Below, piece by piece: positions 7,251 through 14,435 of a DNA stretch of 14,435 nucleotides. Position numbers and translations under genes: made by a program. This DNA is from Cerioporus squamosus (lineage: Eukaryota; Basidiomycota; Agaricomycetes; Polyporales; Polyporaceae). The stretch covers positions 1 to 14,435 of the forward strand of contig JABYQS010000734.1 in assembly GCA_022592435.1 (NCBI GenBank). The letters are read 5' to 3'. Each line of letters opens with the position of its first letter. The stretch's first letter is position 1. Under the pieces are notes generated by a model. The model was not told where the DNA came from and made no database searches. It saw only the letters and a list, made by a program, of their open reading frames with translations.

Positions 7251-10200
7251 GCGAATTCGCCTCCTCCAGGCTCCCCCCTCCCGGTCCGCGAGTGTATGTA
7301 CGCGAGACTGTCGGCGAACCGCTCCTCCAGGTTCGTAGAGGCGTGGCGACCCGACCCTGCACCAAGCGCAAGTGCGGCACCCACACGGGCGGGACCTCCC
7401 CAAACAGGTCTTCCACGAACGTCTTCCAATTGGTTTCCTACTCCGTGCGCGCCGTATGCACGCTGACGATCCCTGGCACCTGCTCGCCACTTATCGGTGC
7501 GGCCTCCGGAGCAATACACCCCGGCCCAGGATCCAGGTGGCCAGGTGCACGCAATCGTGCGTAATGACCCAACAGTTTTCTCTAGACTCTGGGTCTGCGA
7601 CTTGCTTGCCTAGGGGCACGCCGCCGCAATGGTGGCGCGCTGCAGCAGACCACAGGCCCCGCATATCGCCACACGTGCAACGGTGGGGCCACCGCAAGGA
7701 CGCAATGTCGCACTTGGACGAGGGGACTCACGCGGTGCCGACGCCGAGGGCCCAGCATATCGGCGACCGTGGTCGCAGTGGGAGCGCGCCCGAGCGGTTC
7801 CTGGCCGCACAAGCTCTACGGTTCAAGCACGACAAATAAGAAGCCTCCTCCCAGCGGTGGCGAGCTGCGCTCGGAGTAAGTAAAGCAGCAGATGCCAGAG
7901 AGCCGTCGAGTCCCCTTTGACACTGACAATGACAGTGTGCCAACATGAGCCGTGCCGCGTCCATACTCCCGTGCACGTCTTGTCTGTCTGTCTGGCGGCG
8001 TGGGCGGTTGGCACCATGTTTCTTGCGCGAGGAGAAAAAGGCCCGCGATACTTATTGTCGCTGAGGGAAAACTTACAGGGTACACGTACCGGACGCTGGT
8101 GGTTCGAGCACCGACGTAGATCCCAATCCCGTCACGCCGCTTAGCCTTTCTTCTGCACGTGTCGCCACGTTCTAGCTGCACCTCTTCCGCGCAAAACATG
8201 AGCCTGGGAGTCCGAGCTCGGACATTGCAAGGCGATTGTCCTGAGGCCGCGGCCGGGCCGCATGTGGTTGCGGGTTGGAGGTGAAGGGAAGAAGGCACGG
8301 AGGGTAGGTGGGCAGGCTGCGTGCACGGACGGTGCGTCATTTCGGACATGGCGAGCACGGAAGCTGGAAGCCCCACGCCAGACGAGCTCTGCTATTACTC
8401 GACTCCGAGGAACCTTCGGAGAGAAGCACCGGTGATTCTTCGTCGACTTGGCTTCCCTAGCCCAATCGGGTGCGTCGCGGGACCCTTGGGGCTCGCCCTC
8501 CGCCAGCCTTCTTCCTCTCGCGAGCCGCAATGCCGCCTAGCGTCCTGCGTGTTCCACGGAAAGCGAGACAATATCGATATCGGACGCCTGCACCGCGGGC
8601 TGCCCGTCCTGCTGCCCTTCACAACAATTGGCAGGGTCCTTGGTGCTAGTCGGCGTAGTGCTACGGTACGTACTAAGTAGCACGGTCCAGCCCGAGGCCC
8701 TCACCTCATCGCGGTCCGTAGAACGCTTTGTTGCTAACGGACGATGTGGGCGTGTCTGGGATTTTACGTGTAAGTGGCTACCCTTACCCTCACACTCGTA
8801 GCGCCACCATGCTTGGGGTCACCGCGAGCACACCGGGTTCTCAGCACGAGCAGGACTCACCGGGGTCCGGCTCTTCGCGTACTGCTTGCTTGAATGTGTC
8901 CAGGACCTGGGCACTCCGCCCATAGAACATGTAGGTGCTGTAAGCTTAGGACAAGGAGCATGGGCTCGGGCGCGCGGAGCAGCCCCGTAGCATGTTGCGG
9001 TTGCAATTCGAAAAACAAGACATAACTCCTTCGGAGTCCTCCCTTGAACCTTCCAGTGGAAGTCTCCGAGATCCAGGGAGCAACCGCCCAGCGAAGCAGG
9101 GCGAGCATCGCAGGCTGCAGCTGGTTCGCGCTGCCTATCGACGACCTCCGCTAGACGCGGACGAGCCGCCGTCCTACGGTATCCAAGTCAGGACGCTAGA
9201 AAGCCTCTCCTGGCTTCTGGCGCGCCAGCGTCCCGTCTTGTCGTGCGGATGCTGTAGAATCGGGCCCGCGTTGTGGCTCCGCCGCACGAGGCGCGAGCCA
9301 CAGGACCAGGTGCCGACAGTATCAGCACCCAGAACCGCCGGGTGTCGAACTGGACACCCAGGGGACAGACTTCCACTGCGGGAAGATGCCGTACTCGCGC
9401 GCATGTGCGTATGGGAACGCGACGGTCCTGTGATCGCGAAGGCGTCATGGGCGCGAGGGAGCGGAGGAGCGAGCAGTCATCTTGGGACGCGCGGACTCTG
9501 AAGGTAAAGCAGGGACCTGCACCCGAAAGTGGAGAATCCATGGATATCCATGTGTGCGCGTTGAGCCACCCTATAGCCGTGAACGAGGGCACGACTGGGA
9601 AGGCACAGTGTCACAGGCCGCAGGTCAGACGAGCCCCGATGGGCCGGGAGAACGCCTCGGGGAGAGAGTTCGACCATTGAAAGAGTTGAGACGCGAGATA
9701 GCACAGAAGAGGGCAAAGGGATGTCCGCGAAGGCGGGAAGTCCGAAGCCTGGTGCCAGCTGCTGCGCCCGGGCCTAATCTTGCACTGCGGGGCCGCTCCG
9801 TACTGGCCGCAATAGCACAATGCCTCGAGGCCCGATACTCGTCGCGAGCAGTGAGCATTCTCGTTCGCGAACGCGAAGGGAAGTTGCACAACCATGCACT
9901 CGTTTATTCCCGTCTGCACGCCACGACGTATGCCCGTACTACTACGGGCTCCCACCCAGGACGCGCTGACTCTGCTTGAATGACATGGCACGTCGCCGCA
10001 TATGCCCTGTCACTGTCAGGGAATACGTATACGTACCCATTTCAATTGGCTTGACGCACCGCGCCCAGGGCAGGGTCCGAGATTAGGTTGCGCGACATGG
10101 TCATCTCTTCCGCGCCTATGGTTAGTGGGCCCACGCGCGGACGGACGCCTTGGAACGTCGACAGTCTTCCATTGCCAGTGCCTCCGTCCGCTGGGGCCAC

Positions 10201-11830
10201 ACCTGGCGGATGCAGCGGGGACACGAGGCCTTCAGGACGAGTTCTAATCCCGAACAGGGCGACGTCTCGACTCCTCGCGCTGCGTCATTCCTCCGAACAT
10301 ACGCAGAACACCGCGACATTGGAAACTATTGGAAGTACCTTTTCCAGCGACGTCAGCCTCAGAAGAGCCTGGCGCGGTGCCTTCCCGCGGGTCCTGGAGG
10401 CCCCGCGACCTGAGTGCACTACGCATATGTGTGCCACGCGGTTCTTACGTCGCTATCTCGGACTCCGGAACATTCTGGTACTGAATATTGACTCACCTTT
10501 GTTCACCGTCCAGCCAAGCATCGAGGACAGTCACAGAGCTGGAAGAAATTCCCGCACAGCACGCCCATGTGGCGCAGAATCGCCGGACTGCCAGCGCACG
10601 GAAGGTGGTCAGATATCCGCATCTGGTTGGCAGGTGGGTCTCGCCGTCCCCAGCGGAAGTCATGCGACCGCGCGAGTGGTTCGCAGAAGCCTCGCGGAGT
10701 GCAACCGCGGGGCGGTAGCGCGGCGACGTGAGCTTGTCGATATGAGGTGCCTCAGGGCCTTTCTCTTCTCCGCTAAGGAGCTCGGGCCTGCATTGCATCG
10801 CCATGCCATGTCTGCTGTCACGGTCAGAGGCCGCCATTCCAATTGCGATAGTGCGAGGACAGAAGACGTACGCAAGAGAGGAGGTTCTGCATTGGGGACT
10901 GACCAGAGCCGGAAGGCAGTGAGATAACAAAGTCTTCCTTCCAACCTCCTGCTTTCGCACCTCGGGCGGGACGGCCCCAGGCTTTCGAGGCGCTAGGTAT
11001 GGTTTCTTGCGGTGAATGCCCCTGTTCCAAGAAACAAGTACCGTGTCGTCAGGACTCAGGAGCAGCTTCACTGCAGCTTTCCATGGCCGCATTGCATTCT
11101 CCGGAGCGCGGCGTAAATGCTACCTGCAGCTAAACAAAGGGCAGGGCTCTTTTAGTCGTATATTTCTCCTCGGAAGCGGCGGCGAATGAGGGCCCTTATT
11201 GCTACCGGTGCGCTAGCGGGGGGTCGGCTGGGAATTCGCCACCACCTACAGAGTCCGGCTCTCGGTCAGAGAGCGACGAGGTCGCCGCCGGTCGTGGGTG
11301 GTTCTGTGAAAGCGAGGCCTCGAGCCAGAGTGGACGCCGACAGGGAACAAAGAACAACCCGGAGGTTTTGCTAGAGCGCGACGCGCCTCGGCAATAGAAA
11401 GTGACGGACCTAGAGAGACGGGTCAAACGGAGATACCAACCTCCACGGATCTTCTGCATAGATTGGGCGGACTTACGACGGTGTGGCAAGAAATCTGCTT
11501 GGATCTTGAGGACGACTTGCAGTGAGGGTCCGGGGAACATTGTGAAATTTGCAAGCTCCCAGTACGGGGTTCTGCAGAGAAGGTCGCAGAACAGCTGGCG
11601 CCGCAGGCATGGCGCTGTCTGCGGACGAGCGGTGGCCGGCCTCACGAAGTGACTGAACGCAATGTCAGTAGGAAGCCGAGTCAGCCGACTGACAATATTG
11701 CTACCTCCAGGCGATCGTGCAATTCGACAGACGGCGCATTACTGGACCGGACTGTCCGCGCCCGAAGAATCTTTGTGCACTTTCCATGGCCATGGGAAGC
11801 AGTGGCAATTACTGCGTTCGGTTCTACTTA
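7251..11830. other. Long stretch without a supported gene
   Basis: I read all six frames for exon chains, domains, transposase or reverse-transcriptase motifs, tRNAs and terminal repeats, and found nothing convincing. The longest frame is 10088-10927 on + (described separately). CpG remains frequent, which argues against heavy CpG-decay of methylated repeats. Short palindromes occur (for example 9536-9550 and 11784-11795), and a TGTC microrepeat lies near 7979-7994. It could be old intergenic DNA, a decayed mobile element past recognition, or a host for non-coding transcripts. Confidence 0.45.
10088..10927 (+). other. Longest unexplained open frame in the gap (about 279 codons, not called as a gene)
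   Basis: The frame opens with TTG at 10088 and its first ATG is at 10097; it runs to a stop at 10925-10927. The translation has no recognised domain. It is rich in Arg, Ser and Ala spread evenly along its length, with no hydrophobic core pattern, signal peptide or membrane segment that I can see. Another frame lies opposite it (10493-11092 on -). By a rough estimate from base composition, a frame this long is unlikely at any one place but only mildly surprising somewhere in a 14-kb window. Most likely it is chance; a lineage-specific single-exon gene is possible. Confidence 0.12.
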
Positions 11831-12735
11831 GCCCCACATAACTGAGAAGTGGTTAGCTCCCTATCCGTGCAGATACGACAAGCGCAATAGCGGCGCACAT
11901 ACTTCTTTGTTATGGTGGTGTATTCCGGCACACGTTGCTAGGAATAGCGACCCATCACGAGTCTCAGAGAATACCACGCCGGTTGCTAAAGGCGTGAACG
12001 CGACACTATGCAATGTAGCAAGGCAAACACCAATGGTGTATCCGTTAGCACAGAACCTGTCACCTTGATGTCATGGACCTACAGTAGGGTCGTATCTGCG
12101 AAATCGAATCGCCTGGTTAGAGGATGATGTCCGATCATCAGCCAAAGAGGGCTTGATTAGGGGAGCTAGCATGGTGGCGAGCTTGAGGACTGAGAAGATC
12201 AACGATTCAACGGGCATAAGGGTGTCGAACGAGAGATCGGAGGCGAGGCAAACTTTGATGTACATGTCGAGCACGTTTCGCTAGGGTGCCGGCGGTAGAG
12301 ACCAGCGCGATTGAGCTTTCGGCCCACTCTTCGTCGTACCCAGTGGCCGAGAGCTACTTAGTAGGTGCGCTGACCCCTGGTGTTACACATGTACAGATAA
12401 TCAGAGCACCGAGGGCTGCAGGAGGCTAGTAGATCAAACCTGATGGGTAGAACAGCCATGGTAATTCTGTCGGCTGTTGCACGGAGATTGTGGCTGAGCG
12501 AGGCTAAGGCGGCGTTATCTTCGTGAGTTTCGCCCCGCGTTCTTGAAAGAGTCTCAAGAGCCTTCAGATGACGAGAACGGGGACGATGGCAGTGGTAGAC
12601 ATGCTAGGACGAGCCGCCGCATTCGGACGACTCTGATGCGCAACACCGAACCCCTAACCCCAGTGCCGGCAGGGGCATCATCGCAGTGGCTGCAGCATGG
12701 CCCTGTACTGTGCACCCACGCCTGCTCTTCAGACT
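11831..12735. other. Less GC-rich flank and promoter region of the SnoaL-like gene
   Basis: Base composition drops from strongly GC-rich to nearly balanced at about 11830-12540. Two WGATAR sites lie at 12395-12400 (AGATAA, +) and 12515-12520 (TTATCT, so AGATAA on -), about 336 and 216 bp before the SnoaL-like start codon. At least one such pair is expected often by chance. A telomere-like CCCTAACCCC occurs once near 12652 and is not repeated. A frame at 12543-12854 on + starts with an acidic then basic stretch but overlaps the true gene in another frame, and I do not call it. Confidence 0.4.
12071..12274 (-). pseudogene. Possible decayed coding fragment on the minus strand
   Basis: Read on the minus strand, this 67-codon frame has codons mostly ending in C or G over its first two-thirds (MLDMYIKVCLASDLSFDTL and onward), despite the local drop in GC, and its translation alternates hydrophobic and polar residues like folded protein rather than the Arg/Ala/Ser noise seen elsewhere in the gap. 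The frame opens just after CCCTAG, which could be a splice acceptor. I recognise no family, and I found no neighbouring exons. It may be a remnant of a gene or mobile element, or chance. Confidence 0.15.
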
Positions 12736-13783
12736 ATGGCCTCACCAAACACCGTTGCGTTTCCACTTACACGGTCTGCGCGGTCAAGTGTGCTCTCGGA
12801 CAATGCATCCTCCTTGTCGCTCACCCACCACCAGACAGCCGCGGAGATATGTGAACTCTTCTACGGCGCGTCCCCGCCCGCATGGCAGACGGTCGACCGC
12901 CTCTACGATCCAAATGCAACGTACGAGAATCCATTCATTACCGCGACGTCCAAAGATACCATTGCGGATGTCCATACACTCGCCCAGCACCTCTCGCAGC
13001 TCGATGTCCCGAAGCCTACCGCGGTTCTCTGTGCGTTCTTCAGACTGTCGGCAGATCACCGCTGGAGAGATGCATGGTTCCGCGGGGTCAGTATGTGGAA
13101 CGAAGTGAACGACATATCTGAGTGCGAGAGCTTCGGTGAGTCTCTTCTCGACGATCGTCGCTCTCCCCCTTTGGCGGGCCATCAGCCACTACGATCGCAC
13201 TCGCATAGCTCAATCCCTTCCCGCCAGACGGACACAAGCGGACGATGGTCGAGCACACACTGCACATCCTCATTCTTCCTGGGCTGCACCCACATACACA
13301 CCCGTCCTCCGACGGCGCAGGTCCAGCATCGTCCTCTGAATCAGTGATGTCATTGCTGCTGCCCAATGCGAACCCCTCTGGACGGCATCGACATTCGGAC
13401 TTGTCGCTCTGGCCCCCTTCGCCGTTTCATCTCAAGCTCCCTATCATCACGCGGCTCTCCTTCAACGAGGCGGGCAAGATCACCCATCACCGCGATTTCT
13501 GGGACGTAAAGGTATGACACAATCACGGTCCGCAGACCAAAACCCGACTGACACAAGCCTATGTCCTTTCCAGGACCTTCTGGGCCTCGTACCGGGTATG
13601 ACACTCGTCCAGTGGGTGAGCGGCCGTCTGGCCGCGCAGGGCATCCGTGGTGTCGTGAGAGTGGGGAGGGCGCTGTTCCGCTCGCCGCCTCAAGATGAGG
13701 AGGCTGCTGCCGCTCTCATCGAGCCTCCACCTCCTGCCAAGTCGGCCGGCAGTAACAGGCACTTCACGATTGCGCCGCAGTAA
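12736..13783 (+). CDS. SnoaL/NTF2-like fungal protein of unknown function
   Basis: Exons 12736-13135, 13228-13511 and 13574-13783 (stop TAA) join over introns of 92 bp (GTGAGT...CGCCAG) and 62 bp (GTATGA...TTCCAG), giving 297 residues. The junctions read ECESF-DGHKRTMVEHT and FWDVK-DLLGLVPG, both in frame. Residues about 31-235 resemble an NTF2-like alpha+beta cone: an N-terminal helix (AAEICELFYG), the VDRLYDPNATYENPF segment typical of SnoaL-like proteins, a strand VEHTLHILIL, a loop at about 150-200, then strands RLSFNEAGKITHHRDFWDV. Residues 229-263 may form amphipathic helices, and the tail is Pro/Ala-rich. Such folds bind small ligands or proteins or act as enzymes, so no function can be assigned. 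An ATG at 12697 in the same frame would add 13 residues and has a similar context; I prefer 12736 without strong proof. No partner gene lies nearby. Confidence 0.85.
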
Positions 13784-14435
13784 CGGCGGTCACGGACGTT
13801 CATTGCACTTCACACCATGTATCACTAGCTTCACTCTATCAGATTGTTGTACACTATGGATGCATTGCGGACGGTTCTTCTGTCTCCCGCACATACTGAG
13901 AATGGGGTTAACGCTTCGTTTCGCCGGACGCCTTCCCCGCACCCTACTATCTTTCTGCCATGTCATGGTCCTCGCCATGTCCACCTGCCCGGTCTTGCGA
14001 CGACCGGCGACTTCGATCGACACTCTCGAAGTGCGTCCCATCTTCCCATCTATGTAGCCAGCCACACAACACGGACCTCACGCCGATCCTCGCAGCGTCG
14101 GAGACAGGTCTCCCTACCGACAAGCCGACACAGATCTAGAACTATCATGTGGTGCGTTCAATAGACTCGTGTGTCGCACCTCCAGATCGCCGAGCGCGGA
14201 CATACCTGTCCGGGCTATTGAAGCAATCGATTAGCTCGAAGTTTCACAAAGCCGTATCATATGCCCGCCGCTTTCGCATGGTGCAAAGGAGAGTGTATGA
14301 CTTGATGTTTCCCAAGTCCCTGGCCACTTTCCGGTACCGTACGCCAGGTCTGTCTCAGAATCCAGATAAGGGATCAGGTCGACGCAAGGGCTCATGCGGA
14401 GACGTCTCCAGGGCAGCAACACATGCTTCAAATCC
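13784..14435. other. 3' flank of the SnoaL-like gene to the window edge, no gene seen
   Basis: Short frames occur on both strands (13844-14164 on +, 13790-14065 and 14231-14431 on -), but none has a recognisable domain or a coding-like codon pattern. The left part presumably holds the 3' UTR of the SnoaL-like gene. A gene entering from the right edge cannot be excluded. Confidence 0.45.

Noticed and set aside
6617..7519. 300-codon minus-strand frame
   Set aside because: It lies opposite a 283-codon + frame in the most GC-rich part of the gap, has no recognised domain, and looks like a low-stop artefact.
7979..7994. TGTC microrepeat
   Set aside because: Only three to four copies, too short to call a meaningful repeat.
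8095..8115. Hairpin with GGTTCGAG resembling a tRNA T-arm
   Set aside because: The stem pairs around a loop shifted by one base from a true T-loop, and no other tRNA arm can be drawn.
12649..12662. Telomere-like CCCCTAACCCC
   Set aside because: It is less than two repeat units and lies just before a gene, so chance is the better explanation.

Overview
The window looks like nuclear DNA from a filamentous basidiomycete, probably an Agaricomycete of the polypore type. It is GC-rich with abundant CpG. Its genes are split by short GT-AG introns (mostly 55-175 bp) with CTGAC/CTAAC-like branch sites, and the spliced proteins resemble proteins I know from mushroom-forming fungi. I did no database search, so this placement rests on recall and gene architecture.

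Three genes are well supported, all on the + strand. (1) Positions 1414-3084: a six-exon ING-family chromatin protein of 319 residues, with an N-terminal ING helical domain and a C-terminal PHD finger carrying all eight zinc ligands and the H3K4me3 pocket residues. (2) Positions 4022-5747: a two-exon GATA-type zinc-finger transcription factor of 556 residues, with one finger whose loop is longer than usual. (3) Positions 12736-13783: a three-exon protein of 297 residues that looks like a fungal SnoaL/NTF2-like protein of unknown function.

Layout: 1-1413 holds no gene I can support and includes the ING promoter and leader. 3085-4021 is a strongly G-rich promoter/leader region with a canonical G-quadruplex motif. 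5748 to about 6322 is GATA 3' flank with a pyrimidine-rich tract. About 6323-12735 is 6.4 kb with no convincing gene: its open frames overlap on both strands and look like chance GC-rich reading, apart from a weak coding-like patch on the minus strand at 12071-12274. 13784-14435 is 3' flank with nothing recognisable.

The ING and GATA genes are both nuclear regulators (a histone-mark reader and a DNA-binding factor), but neighbouring genes in fungi often have no functional link, and nothing here shows that they act together. I found no rRNA, tRNA, CRISPR array, complete transposon or gene cluster. I see no clear new multi-gene system. The points most worth checking are the GC-AG intron and in-frame 39-nt exon of the ING gene, the long GATA finger loop with a G-quadruplex upstream, and the uncharacterised SnoaL-like gene beside a gene-poor stretch.
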